From Telmatactis stephensoni (Eukaryota > Cnidaria > Anthozoa > Actiniaria > Isophelliidae), in contig JALIZF010001779.1 of NCBI GenBank assembly GCA_029948255.1, positions 124,001 to 188,000 of the forward strand: a DNA stretch of 64,000 nucleotides, written 5' to 3'. The notes under the pieces were generated by a model that saw only the letters and a program-made list of their open reading frames with translations, was not told the DNA's origin and did not search any database. Positions 22,060-33,434 of the stretch are shown piece by piece (the stretch's first letter is position 1; each line of letters begins with the position of its first letter). The position numbers and the translations under genes were made by a program.

Positions 22060-22136
22060 CCTCTTACCTTCTGGCCATCTTTGAACCTGAGTATTTTCGG
22101 TTCGTCCGAAAATAACGACCCATATCCATTAAAATG
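22060..22136 (+). promoter_or_regulatory. Putative 5'-TOP leader and exon 1 of RPL5
   Basis: CCTCTTACCTTCT at 22060-22072 is a pyrimidine-rich tract suitable as the 5' terminal oligopyrimidine start of a ribosomal-protein mRNA, 62 nt before the ATG. The transcription start is inferred, not shown. Confidence 0.35.
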
Positions 22137-25100
22137 GTGAGAATTGATTCAAAATAACGTTATAGAATTGTAAATAAACATGTAGTGCTTCCCTTGTGTT
22201 GTTCGATTGGTGTTTAGAAGTGGTATATTTAATAAAATTTGGAGTGTAGTTGTGGTACAGTTTTTTCTCGAAGAGCAACGTGTTTCACGTGGTGTTGGAA
22301 TATTTTGTCTTCAGGGGTTCGTAAAGGTGATCAAAAATAAAGCGTACTTCAAAAGGTTTCAAGTCAAGTTTAAGAGACGTCGTGGTTAGTATTTTTCTTC
22401 GTGAAATCAATGGTTTCAAATCAATGTGTTGTTTGGCTTGGGTGTTAAGTGGTTTGGGACTGATGGCAGATCAAACTCGTGTTCATTTCAGAGGGAAAAA
22501 CAGACTATTATGCACGCAAAAGGCTGATTACCCAAGACAAGAACAAGTACAACACTCCTAAGTATCGTCTAGTAATACGATTTACCAATAAAGATGTAAT
22601 CTGTCAGGTAATGTGCTGGTAACAAGGATATTCAAATGTCCCAGCTTCTCACATGTTTAATTTCTCATTGAGTAGTTTTTGGTGCTACAATACAGCATGT
22701 CAGTATCTTTTTATTTATTCAGTTCTTGTTTAGAAAATAAATTTTAAGATACTTTCCCTGTGAAGTTTCTAAATCTCCTAATTTAGATCATTTGTAAATC
22801 CTTACATTCCACTGTAAATTGTGCACAACACTTAATTATAAGATAATGCTTGTGGCCAGCAAATGGACAAGGATAATTAGTGATTGCCCTTTAGCAATTA
22901 TAACTTTTATTTATTATTACTTAGCTCTGTTGTTCTATAAATGCAAAGGGTGGGTAAAGAGTTTTCTTGTGAAGATGCTTTTCAATTCTGTGTGGATATG
23001 TGATCAAAGAGAGAAATAAAAGCCAAAAACTCATGAACTTGTTTGAGCATTTAAGTTGTAAACTGGCGTCCTTACACTGTTCTTGTTTGCCAGATTGCCT
23101 ATGCAAGACTTGAAGGTGATATGATCTTAGCAGCAGCATATTCTCATGAGTTGCCACGCTATGGAGTGACTGTTGGTTTGTCTAACTATGCTGCAGCATA
23201 TTGCACAGGATTGCTTTTGGCACGACGTGTAAGTATAAACCTTCAGTAAAAATATCTTTTTAAGCAGCTTTATATATTGAAACATTCATGTAGCTCTCTG
23301 ATGGACATGTGGTGTACATGTAAAGGCCCTGTTAATGCTGAAACTTTCCTCTGAAACTTGCCTTAATTGCCATTGCAAGACAAGGTTCACAACGCATTGC
23401 ACCGTGTAACATGGTCATTTAGCTGAAGCTTTTCCCGGGTTGGTTTCACAAGACGTTTTACGAGACAGTTTCACAAAAAGTTGGACTGTTTTCTACTCCT
23501 GCAACAGAAATATGAACAAGTTTCAGGACAAAATTTCAATGTGTAACACCCCTTATGAAATTCATCTCACATTGGCGATCAACACAAGTTTCAGATAAAA
23601 GTTACTAGTGTTTAACAGCGCCTTAAGTGGAATCCCAATTTCTTGACTGTCTGAGGGAAACGAAAATGGTTCAAGAAATGGTGAATTCAAGAAATCAAAG
23701 TTGGTATTCCATGATGCTGAACTGCTAAAATATTGTTCTATCAGAGGTAATCACGGACATTTTCACAGAAATCTCCTTTTTGTTGTAGATTCCTTTTGTT
23801 GTAGAGACCTTAATTTAGTAATAGATGACAGATTTGCTGCTTGCTGTGTAATAGGAACAGAAAATATAACTTAAGGGTTCCCAGGGGTCAGGGAAAAGTC
23901 GAGGAATTCTTTATTTGGTTGGGGAAATTGAGATTTTCACTTGAAGTCAGGGAAAGGTTGGGGAATTTTGTATAAGTAACTAAAAAAACATTTTTGTCCT
24001 CTGTGGAATAGTGGTATTATGAGCTCTGGATACAACTAAGGCAGCCATATTGGAATAACTTCTAAATTGTTTTGTTTATCTTGTGCAAAATAGTTTTTAT
24101 ATCAAAATGGCTGAGAACCTGAACTTGTCAAGAACTTACAAATAGAACTAAAATTACAGTGGCACTGCGCTTCGAACTGTTGCCACTACCACAAAGTTTT
24201 TGATTATTTTTTGACAGCTTTTTGACAACTTTGAATACCCGCTAACCAATTAAATATCGGCACTTCACTTTGATGTCTTGATATGGTGTACAAACTCCGC
24301 CAATTGAGACATCAAAGTGAAGTGCCAATATCTAATTGGTTAGCGGTATTCAAAGTTGTCAAAAAGATATCAAAAATTAATCAAGAACTTTGTGGTAGTG
24401 GCAATGGTTCGAAGCACAGCACTGTAACACCTTTTCAAAATTTCAAGTTTAGAGGGTTAGTTCTTCCCATGGGAGCTGAGAATTGGTTCTTATATAATGT
24501 TGTGCTTGTTTTGGGTGAAATACATGTAGTCGGGAAAAACTGAGTTTTAGGCCAAGTTCAGACATCAAACTTTTGCCGTGTCTAATCTAATCTAATAGTT
24601 GCATTACACGACTGAAAGGAAACTTGGTGTTACGAGAATTGTTTTGAATTTGTGTTGAATTGAATTTTAATTGATTAAATACCCAAGCAATGCCGGTACC
24701 ATGCAGTAAAGACCTTATTGGACACAATGGCCAATAGGCAATTCATATCTCTGCACCAGATAGGGTCTAATAGCGTGCCCACAGTTCCTTTCGGTCGTAC
24801 AATCACCAATTGTCGATTGCCGTTTGCCCGGTCAACCTTTTTTGAAATAGCTATATACATGTACATGTACAGAGTTTAGCAATGTTCCTCAAACACAATT
24901 CCTAAAATGCTGTACAATTGGGTCTACAGTGCCATGGTGAGGAAAGTGCTAGAGAAAATGTTGTCATTATAAGTTCTTTTTATACCTCGATGCACGTATT
25001 TTTTCATGAATTTGAAATATTATTTTTCTTTTTGACTAGCTTCTTACCAAGCTTAACCTTCATGAGATCTATACTGGTAATGAGGAGGTGAATGGCGATG

Positions 25101-28100
25101 AGTACAATGTGGAAAGTGTAGATGGTTCACCAGGAGCTTTCCGTTGCTTCCTTGATGTTGGTCTTGCACGCACTACCACTGGTGCTAGGATCTTTGGTGC
25201 TCTTAAAGGTGCTGTCGATGGAGGACTGGACATTCCCCATAGGTAAGGTTTATTACAATTTTTGTTTCTAAGTTTTCAATCTTTGTATTTTGTATTATTA
25301 TCTTGAATTTTATGTGTTCACATCACAGCATGAAGAGATTCCCAGGTTATGACTCCGAGTCCAAAGAATTTAATGCTGATGTACACCGTAAGCACATCTT
25401 TGGACAACATGTTGCTGATTATATGCGTCAGTTGGCTGAAGAGGATGAAGATGCATATAAACGTCAATTTTCACAATACATAAAGAATGGAGTCGATGCA
25501 GAGGCTGTAAGTACAGTGAAACCTGGTTAATACGAACACCAAAAAGATGCAAAAAATACCCATACAAAATGGTTGTCCTTGTAAAGCTCATTTGTACATA
25601 TTCCTCTAAGATGTATGTTTCATCGAACAAAGCATACATGTTTTATTTCAAAAGAAGACTGAACAGTAATTTATTATACAATTGTGACATAAATTTACCA
25701 AATAATGTATAATTTGAGGGCCAATATGGGACGGTAATACCCTCTAGAAATCCAGTTTGCGTATTCAGCCCTCTATGATGTCAAGGCTTCAAACTGGTTG
25801 TGCACACTGGTTTGTAAAAATTGCTTTTTTGATAATAAAAATACTGTTTTAAAACACAGCCAAAAAGCAATTGTATAATAAATCCTTTATTAGATATTTT
25901 CTTGTGTATTGCAGGCTGACATTTTACTCATCGCTCGCATTTTGCCTCACCTACATGTAAAGGCTCGGCAAAATACATACAGTACGTGACTCGTAAAATA
26001 TCAGCCCATAATACACAAGAAAATATCTAATAAGTGGTATATATTCAACTTCAAACTACTATACATCATAAAGTGTATCATAATCCTCGAATTACTTTCT
26101 TTTATTGTTGAGATGACAATATTTTGTGGTATTGACATGCAAAATTTGAAGTTTTTTGGACAAAAGTATCATTAATTCAATTTTTTACTGTAAACGAAAA
26201 CCTTTAGCTACCTTTCTAAGCAATATTTTGAAAGAAAAAAGACAGAAAAATTCTAAAGAAAAACTTTTAAACTCACACTTGCAGTGTTCTCACCAGAATT
26301 TTCTTCCAGGGGGTCCGTCAACCCTCAAATTTAGGGGCAATCCAGAAGATTGACTGGTCCATTTCCCAAGTTTTAATGAGGGAATTTCTGAACTTGAGCC
26401 TTCAGTAAATGATGTCAGCTAACACAGACTAGTCCCAGATCCTTGACAAGTTAAATCAGAAACCTTTTTATTAGTCAATTTGAATACACTGCAGAAGCAG
26501 GCTAACACTGTCAATACAACATCTAAGATCACTAGAAATAACTCGAGTCACTCAAAATGGTAATTCAAAATTAGTTTAATAGCATTTGGTAATTTTAATA
26601 ATACAAAAGAAACTTTAGTTTCAAAAGAAAGCTAGTAGAAAATGACCATGATATGAGAACTTTAGATTGAAGATAATAGTTCTCAGATTAATCCATGTTT
26701 ACAACTCACTCTGTAAAATTGAAATCATGCATCTTTTGTTTTATAATCAAAAAACTACTGTTTTGGAATGTTAAAAGTGATTCAGCACAGAGTCCCTAGA
26801 ACTTTGTTAGTGAAAGGCCTAGAAAATTATTGTTGGAGTTTTGGAGATTGGTTTAAACTGGAAAATTAAGAGTTAACCTTAAAAACATGCAAGCCAAGCA
26901 GTCTTCTTTTTGTTTTTCTACGTGTCATCTTGTTAAGTTGCTTGTTAATCTTCTCTTTTTTGAAAAATCCTCAAATTTACCACCAGGAACATTTTTTCTT
27001 TCTCTCTATGGTTAAATATAGCTTTTTGTTAATTGTTATTTTATAGTGTCCCCAATTAGCTAGTAAGCTAAACACCTTGACACTTAAATAAAGTTCATCT
27101 ATCTATCATCTATCTATCTCTATAGTGTAGCCATGGTATAAGTTATTTACACCACAGCTATTACACCACGATAATGACATTGTGATGGTTGTCACGTCAT
27201 AACCATATGTCACATGATACAAACTGACCAATCAGAAAATCAGAATTTGTACAATGTATGAAAATTGAATAATATTCTTATATGTTCTCATTGTTTCCAA
27301 CTCCCTGAATGTAATGTATCTATCAAAGTACTTAGTCTGTTTGCTTTGCACTGTGTGAAGTACAAGTAGTCATTAAAGTGCTACTATTATCAAAATCGTA
27401 CAAAATTTAATTCAGCTGAAACTTCATAGAATAATTATTGATTGGTGTCCGTATTAACAGGTGAATGTATTGTAAGGTGTCCATATCCATAACATTTCAT
27501 TGTAGCATTCTCAGATCACTGTTGTAGTTTATTTTTACTATCCAGTTAGACCAAGAGAGCACTACCATCTCACCATTGGTATTCACCAAAATACAAACCA
27601 TAGCTCAACAAACTCACCCTTACTGATACATGTATAACATCGAATCAAACCAAAGTTACCCGGTTGTATACACCTATTTCAAAAAACGTCAGTGAAAGGT
27701 CTTAAGCCTACGTGACTCGCCCGAAAGGGAGTATGGGCAGAGATTACTGAACACAGAAAAGACACATGAATATCAACACGACAATTCACGACTAGAGTGC
27801 ATTTCATATGTCTGTGAAATAAGATCAAATTATTTGTGCCTATTTAGTTGCTATATAGTTGTTATTTAGTTACTACCATTGAACCAGAACTTTCTTATAA
27901 TAGCAATACACTGGAGACATCAAATACACAAGAGAATTGAGACAAATGACTTTGCATAATAGCTTTTAATTACTTTATTAGAGTGCTTACAATATATCCG
28001 TGAAAAACTTTGCAAACAAAATTGTGCAATTTAGTACAAATTACAAAACTTAGAAATAAGCGAAGCATGAAAAGCACTGCACACGGACTATAAATTGTAA

Positions 28101-29902
28101 GAACGACAATAAACATCAAAAACGGCTCAACGCACCCTTAGCTTTATTCATAAAATCTCGCCGTTTCTCCCAAAAGAAACAAGTCAAACACAGCTAAATG
28201 TATAAGTCATGACAACAGACACCAGAAATGGCTCAACGCACCCTTAACTTTATTAATAATTCCCGCTTTCTCCCACAAGAAACGAGTCAAACACAGCTAA
28301 ATTAAGGTAACGACACACACCAGAAATATCTCAACGTATCCTTAGCTTAATTTAATAATTCCGACTTTCTTCCACAAGAAATGAGTCAAACACAGCTGAA
28401 TTAAAATAACGACAACAGACACATGAAACAAGTCAAATGCACCCTTAGCTTTATTCAAAAATCCCGCCATTTCTCCCACAAGAGACGAGTCAAACACAAC
28501 AAAATTGAAATAACGACAACAGACACAAGAAACGAGTCAAACACACCCTTAGCTTTATTCACAAATCCCGCTTTCTTCCAAACAAAATGAGTCAAACACA
28601 GCAAAAATACAACAATGACAACAGAGACAAGAGATGAGTCAAACACAAGGACATTAACAAAACTAACCAAAAGTGATACGCTCTTGGAAGTAACTATATG
28701 CATCCATGACTTGCTTCACGACTTATGCGAATTTGTGCAATTTCTTACAAAGTTTTTCATGGATATATTGTAAGCACTCTACTTCAAATGAACCTTCATT
28801 GAAAGAAACAATGAAGGTTCATTTGAAGTAATAAAGTAATTAAAAGCTATTATGCAAAGTCATTTGTCTCAATTCTCTTGTGTATTTGATGTCTCTAGTG
28901 TATTGCTATTACAAGAAAGTTCTGGTTCAATGCTAGTGACTAAATAGCAACTAAATAAGCACAAATAACTTTGATCTTATTTCACAGACATATGAAATGC
29001 ACTCTATCTTGCTTCTACCTTATACAACATAGAACTTGAATTGTTGTTAAAAGTCAAGTCTAAAACCGAAAATTGAGTGCAATTTTGAAACTTCCCATAC
29101 TCCTTTTCAGTCTAGTTGCATGGGCTTTAGGCCTCTCATCTGACAACCTTATTTGAAATAGGTGTATAAGTATCCTACACCTATATTATTATTGATTGGT
29201 TCAATTTGTGTGACTTTGAATAACCTAGCCAAGGAGTGTTATCACCTTAACCTCATTTTGCTTTTAGGATATTATATTGTTTACATTCATGTACTTCATT
29301 ACTACACTGTGCATGTACAAACTATAATCTTGTTTTACTGTTCTAAGATTGAAGACATGTACAAGAAAGCACATGCTGCCATCCGTGCTGATCCTGTTGC
29401 CAAGCCTGCCGCTAAGAGAGACGTCACACCAAAGAGGTAATGCTCCCTTTGATTCAGACACACTGAACTATAGAAGGAAGCCCCAACACACAATGCAATA
29501 TTTCTTGCAGATTTTTCTGAAACACTACACACAACATACAGTTGCACTATTTTGCAACAATTGCTGTTTTAAGAATGAGTTCTGCTTCTGCAGATTTTTT
29601 TTTTTGCAACATTGCATGCTGCATTGCAGGGGTGGACTCACAGTGCAGCTGTGCTGTGTGCAATAATGCAGAAAAAGTTTCAAGTTTGAATACTTGTTAT
29701 ATTTGAGTGTTTTTTTCTGTATCTAAATTTATTTTATTTTAACTGAAATTTGATGTCAATAATTTATGTTGCTATAGTTTTCATTGACCGCCTTTTCCTT
29801 CTTGTTTTTAGATACAATCGTAAGAAGTTGTCCAGGCAGCAACGAAAGGACCGTGTGGCCCAGAAGCAGAAGGCATTCTTGAGGTCCCAGGAAGACGAAT
29901 AA
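22134..29902 (+). CDS. RPL5: 60S ribosomal protein L5 (uL18)
   Basis: Eight coding exons: 22134-22136 (the ATG alone, followed by GTGAG), 22315-22384, 22492-22607, 23094-23228, 25040-25242, 25329-25506, 29348-29436 and 29812-29902; all GT/AG and in phase, totalling 885 nt (294 residues), the normal length of RPL5. Diagnostic stretches: [54 protein letters not shown] and [20 protein letters not shown]. The protein binds 5S rRNA with RPL11 and joins the large ribosomal subunit. An ATG-only first coding exon is common in animal RPL5. Intron 6 (3.8 kb) is enlarged by transposons. Polyadenylation signals follow at 29943 and 29967. I looked for box C/D snoRNAs in the introns, as in vertebrate RPL5, and saw none. 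Confidence 0.97.
23880..23995 (+). repeat. Fragment of an element with CAGGGAAA / GGGGAATTT repeats
   Basis: Repeated GTCAGGGAAA(A)G and GGGGAATT units in RPL5 intron 4 resemble one half of a hAT-type non-autonomous element with subterminal repeats. The other half is not present. Confidence 0.4.
24157..24424. mobile_element. 268-bp palindromic MITE, TA flanks
   Basis: CAGTGGCACTGCGCTTCGAAC at the left and its inverted counterpart ending CACTG at the right, with TA on both sides. The inverted repeats run inward almost to the centre (TTGACAACTTTGAATACC against its complement). A mariner-type MITE in RPL5 intron 4. Confidence 0.8.
25887..26033. mobile_element. 147-bp palindromic MITE
   Basis: TTATTAGATATTTTCTTGTG at the left is repeated in inverse at 26014-26033; the arms continue to GCTGA(C/T)ATTTTAC. 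Located in RPL5 intron 6. Confidence 0.8.
27040..27122 (+). repeat. LINE 3' tail with (TCTA)n
   Basis: AGTGTCCCCAATTAGCTAG...AATAAAGTTCATC followed by a TCTATC microsatellite is the typical end of a 5'-truncated non-LTR retroposon. Confidence 0.5.
28128..28645. repeat. Five-copy tandem satellite, 100-104-bp unit
   Basis: Units begin CAA(C/A)GCACCCTTAGCTTTATT near 28128, 28232, 28332, 28434 and 28538, each carrying CCCGC(T)TTCTYCCACAAGAAACG and AGTCAAACACAGC, plus a partial sixth. The array is the core of the 1.5-kb TIR element. Confidence 0.9.
28782..28828. mobile_element. 47-bp perfect hairpin inserted with TA duplication
   Basis: Two exact 20-bp inverted arms (CTTCAAATGAACCTTCATTG) around a 7-bp loop, flanked by TA on both sides. 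The opposite arm of the host element (27977-28005 region) lacks it and shows a single TA at the same place, so the empty site is visible. Confidence 0.9.
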
Positions 29903-29942
29903 GCTAACCCTCACTAGTAATCCTAGGGTTCAATTAAATCCA

Positions 29943-29972
29943 AATAAATTCGCAACGTTTAACATCAATAAA
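29943..29972 (+). promoter_or_regulatory. RPL5 polyadenylation signals
   Basis: Two AATAAA hexamers (29943-29948 and 29967-29972) lie 41 and 65 nt after the stop codon. Confidence 0.7.
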
Positions 29973-30059
29973 TTTTGAATTGCGATTTTAAAGGATGTAC
30001 ACATTTGTCATATTTTATTTTCAAGGCACAAATTATCAAAACTTATCAACCTTTTCCTT

Positions 30060-30350
30060 TAATTGAGGATTTCTTTATTTTCTTTCCTCTGCTTTCCTTT
30101 CTTTTCCATTCCTTTCTCTCCATTCCTCTCCCCTTCCATTCCTTATCTTCCATTCCCTTCTTTTCCCTTTCCTTCTTTTTCCTTCCTTTACATACACTTC
30201 CTTTCCCTTCCCTTTCCCTTGACTTCCATTCCTTTCCCTTCCTTTCCTCCCCCTTCCCTTTTCCTTCCTTTCCAAGGAGCGAATTCTGGTTGTTGTTGTT
30301 GTTGTTTGTTTGTTTGTTTGTTTTGGGATTTTTTTTTTTTCTCGTTTCAT
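30060..30350 (+). repeat. CT-rich pyrimidine tract and (GTT/GTTT)n
   Basis: About 220 bp of TTCC/CTTT/CCATTCC mixture on one strand, then GTTGTTGTT and GTTTGTTTG units. The open frames across it are low complexity. Confidence 0.9.
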
Positions 30351-30488
30351 GTTAGAAAAGTATTGAAAATCTTTAGCTGTAAGGAGTTTGTAGTGGAATA
30401 TCACTTACAATGTAGATCATTTATGTTTACTCCTGTTCCTTGTGCGACCGCTATATATACACTTTTTTTTCCTTGATTTCCTAAACTG

Positions 30489-30607
30489 TAGACTCCCTCA
30501 CAGCCGGTACCAGTGTCGTCAAGCAACGCTTTCTTTTTCTTTTTCTTTCTTTTTTCCAGGGAGAAAGCGTTGCGTGACGACACTGGTAGCGGCTGCGAGG
30601 GAGACTA
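30489..30607. mobile_element. 119-bp palindromic MITE (TAGACTCCC...GGGAGACTA)
   Basis: Arms of about 45 bp, sharing ACCAGTGTCGTCA and GCAACGCTTTCT, around a TTTC-rich loop. End sequences resemble those of the elements at 50473 and 52004. Confidence 0.85.
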
Positions 30608-30968
30608 AAACTCTGTCGATGATCCAAAAGCGAAATTTATTATTGCGTACTTTTTTGTGCGCGAATATAGCGATTTACGCAGTTTACAACGGGATTCAAG
30701 GGTGGCCGAGCGATGAGAGCGCCGGTCTGTCACCGCTGTGGTTCCTCGTTCGATCCCCGGACGGGGCATTACGTGGCTTGAGTTTCTTGTTCGTTCTCTC
30801 CCTTGCTTCGAGGGTTTTTCTCGGTTTTTTCCTCCCTCGGTGAAAACGAACTAGTTTCGATCTAAGCTGTGCTCCGTGATCAGACATGGGTCGTAAGGTG
30901 GCTGCTACGTGAATGTGTATGTAAATGTGTGATTGTTCAATTGTCTCGTAATGAAAGCGCCCTTGTAA

Positions 30969-32320
30969 AGGCGCTGTTACACTGTGCAATTTTCTCAGCA
31001 ACTTGTCTCGCAACGGCGTTGCGAAAGAAGTTGCTGGTGGATAGATCTTTTCAGCTTCGTATGCGCATGCAAATTGCCCATTTCAGACCACGTGACATTC
31101 TCTTGGAAATTGTTCTTTTATTATGAAAATGTTAATCTATCAACATAAGAAAGAATTAAATCCCAAGAGTAACATCACATGGTCTGAAATGGGAAAACAA
31201 ACAACCAAGCTGAAAAGGTCTATTGCACAGTGTAACAGGGGTTGTCTTGCAATTTTTGTTATTGCGCGTAGTGCGTTGCATGAAGTAGAACTCAGGTCTA
31301 CTTTTCGCAACGCATTGCAGCAACTTGCAATGCCATTGCACAGTGTATCACCCCTCCAGCAACTTTCCTCGCAATTTTTGAGGCACGTTTTCTACGAGCG
31401 CATGCGCAATTTCTCATTTCGCTCTGAGGAGCTCTGGGTACGAGTAAAATATTGCAAGTTGCTGAGGAAAATTGCGCAGTGTAACAGTGCCATAATTTTC
31501 TCAGCAACTTGTTTCGCAATGCCGTTGCGAGACAGGTTGCTGAGAAAATTGCACAGTGTAACAGCCTCAAGGGTGTTAAGGCTTGGCTTTTTCCATGATT
31601 GCAGTTTCTGGCATAACTCTGTTAAAATTTTACCTAGAAAAGTGAGATTTGGCACCTGGGTGTATCTTAGGGCTCTCCGTATTTCAAGTATGATAATTAC
31701 ATTTTTGAGTGGTCACGTGACCTCAGAAATGTAAAAATCGATAAATTCAAATGGGCCGATGGGTTTTACTTCAATAAAATGTATTTCTTTATAAACGTGT
31801 TTCTTAGGAGCCACTAAGCAGGTTTCTGTCCGGAATAGATGACTTTCTCATTTTCCTGGCAAAATATTTTACAAAATAGGTCACGTGACCAAGGTATTAA
31901 ACAAAACTTTGTTCATTATCTTCCTTGAAATAAGAAAAAGTCGACCATTCCGGACTGATTCTTGTTCAACCTGTCTAGCTTAATAGTTCTAATTGAAAAT
32001 GTTTTTGAAAAATAAAAACTTAGCCAGCCCATTTCCAAATTTCTAATTAAATCAATTTCCGGTCACGTGACCATCCTTTACCATTGATTTAGCGTTTCAC
32101 ATCCTAAGGATCTCTAGTATTACCTTCATGCTTAATTTGAACATCAGACGTTCAAACCACATGAAGATATTTAGAAAAGCTAAATTTTTGAGAAATTGAA
32201 AAATGCCAAGCCTTAACACCCTTGAGGCGCCTTAACAGCGCCATAATTTTCTCTGCAACTTGTTTCGCGAACGCCGTTGCGAGACAGTTGCTGAGAAAAT
32301 TGCACTGTGTAACAGCGCCT
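30969..32320. mobile_element. 1352-bp composite Harbinger-type element, TAA duplication
   Basis: Left end AGGCGCTGTTACACTGTGCA, right end its inverse, with TAA at 30966-30968 and 32321-32323. The interior contains further inverted modules, with CAGTGTAACA...CAGCAACTTG units repeated at 31224, 31479, 31545 and 32230, so several related copies have inserted into or recombined with each other. No coding capacity. Confidence 0.75.
31566..32226. mobile_element. 661-bp long imperfect palindrome with three GGTCACGTGACC sites
   Basis: Ends CTCAAGGGTGTTAAGGCTTGG and its inverse. The two halves can be aligned inward (CTGTCCGGAATAG against its counterpart near 31950-31970). GGTCACGTGACC occurs at 31711, 31879 and 32061, the middle one near the dyad centre. 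The element lies within the 1352-bp composite. Confidence 0.8.
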
Positions 32321-32429
32321 TAAACCTTCGACTCGATCACGTTGGGCTGCTGCACCCTTCGTAATTCAGCACTTAGCTGCAAGGAAGGGTGATGAGCTGC
32401 TCCTAATTTATTTATTTATTTTATGATTT

Positions 32430-33149
32430 GTTTCCGATGTGATATTCCAGTTCATTTCAAATCGAACCATAAGATTTCCGCCGGAACTGGACGTGGTATC
32501 TTGAGGTGTGTGCGCATAGAGCCATATCACGCAAACGTAAAATTATAAAATTTGATTTATCGCGGGGGGGGGGGAAACCCACTATCAAATTCGTCACTGA
32601 CATCGATATTAGTAAAACTGCAAAGTTTCGGGGAGATTACTTGTAAACTGACATGAATTTTTAAAACAGCATTTTTACAAAGAAATGCACGGTGGACGTG
32701 CATCACATGCTCGACGAGCCTCGTTATCATGCTAAACATTTCTTTATAAAAATTCCACAACGTTTAGCTTCCAAAATTTATAACTTCGTCAGTTTATTAA
32801 AGGGCAATTAACCCCTGAAAAAGTACAAAATCTAAATAGTACTTAATAGTACAAAATCCTTTGTTTTCCATTGAATGGTTAATAGTTTTATTTTGCATTA
32901 TTTTGAAACGGCAGACCGCCAGCAATGCAGGCTATAAATAAGATATTTTATGGTGTCACGCTAGCGTGATAAGGTCTTTTGGGAGGTGGGGGTGGGTATT
33001 TCATTGTGACAACCTGGGGGGGGGACTGGTATATTTTGATCAGGGATATGATGGTCATCGGAATTTTCATTCCTAAAAAGTACCAATAAATCTGGTACTG
33101 ATTTCCGTAAAATTTAAGCGTTTATAGGTACGACTCAACCCCATGTGAA
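32430..33149. other. No supported gene
   Basis: Contains two G-runs (32563-32574 and 33007-33015). A minus-strand open frame at 32557-32760 has no motif. Confidence 0.4.
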
Positions 33150-33434
33150 TATACACCTATTTCAAAAAAGGTTGTCGTTCGAGAGGTCTCAAGTCTACGC
33201 GACTAGACCGAAAAGGAGTATGGGTAGTAGGCAAAAAATTACTCTCTTTTTCGCATTGGTCTTGATTTTAGCACCAACTTGTAAAGTTCTTTAGTGTTTA
33301 AGGCCAAGGCAAGCTATTTTGAGTTGTCGTATGGCTGATTTGTGCGGTTTTATAGCTTTAGTAATTTCTACCCATACTCCCATTCGGGTGAGTCGCGTAA
33401 GCTTTTGCCGACAACATTAATTGAAATAGGTATA
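33150..33434. mobile_element. 285-bp member of the TATACACCTATTTC family
   Basis: Ends TATACACCTATTTCAAAAAAGG and, inverted, TATACCTATTTCAATTAATG. Subterminal GACTAGACCGAAAAGGAGTA and its inverse match the 1.5-kb element at 27667. Confidence 0.8.

Larger units (their letters stand above)
27667..29168. mobile_element. 1.5-kb TIR element with ~400-bp arms in RPL5 intron 6
   Basis: Outer ends TATACACCTATTTCAAA and its inverse TTTGAAATAGGTGTATA. The arms (27667-28050 and 28730-29168) are inverted copies, sharing for example GACATCAAATACACAAGAGA against its complement at about 28877-28896. No protein-coding frame. The centre is a ~103-bp tandem array. Shorter relatives with the same ends occur at 33150-33434 and 51305-51853, so this is a non-autonomous family probably moved by a TA-targeting transposase. 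Confidence 0.85.
30699..32420 (+). repeat. tRNA-derived SINE split by a 1352-bp insertion
   Basis: The head at 30699-30760 has an A-box-like GGTGGCCGAGCGATGAGAGCG and a B-box GGTTCCTCGTTCGATCCCC; the body matches the SINE at 59207 (TTTTTCCTCCCTC, GTGAAAACG). Sequence resumes after the inserted element at 32324 (CCTTCGACTCGATCACG) and ends in TTTATTTATT. TAA lies on both sides of the insertion. Confidence 0.6.

Noticed and set aside
28128..28645. Possible CRISPR-like array
   Set aside because: Units are contiguous ~103-bp tandem copies without unique spacers, in a eukaryotic intron.
22137..29811. Intronic snoRNA in RPL5
   Set aside because: Vertebrate RPL5 hosts snoRNAs, but I found no paired RTGATGA and CTGA boxes with terminal stems in these introns.
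30075..30404. Lys/Glu-rich open frame
   Set aside because: It is the complement of a CT-rich tract; low complexity, no conserved motif.
31123..31734. 203-codon plus-strand frame
   Set aside because: It lies wholly in inverted-repeat modules of the composite element; apparent repeats in the protein come from the DNA repeats.
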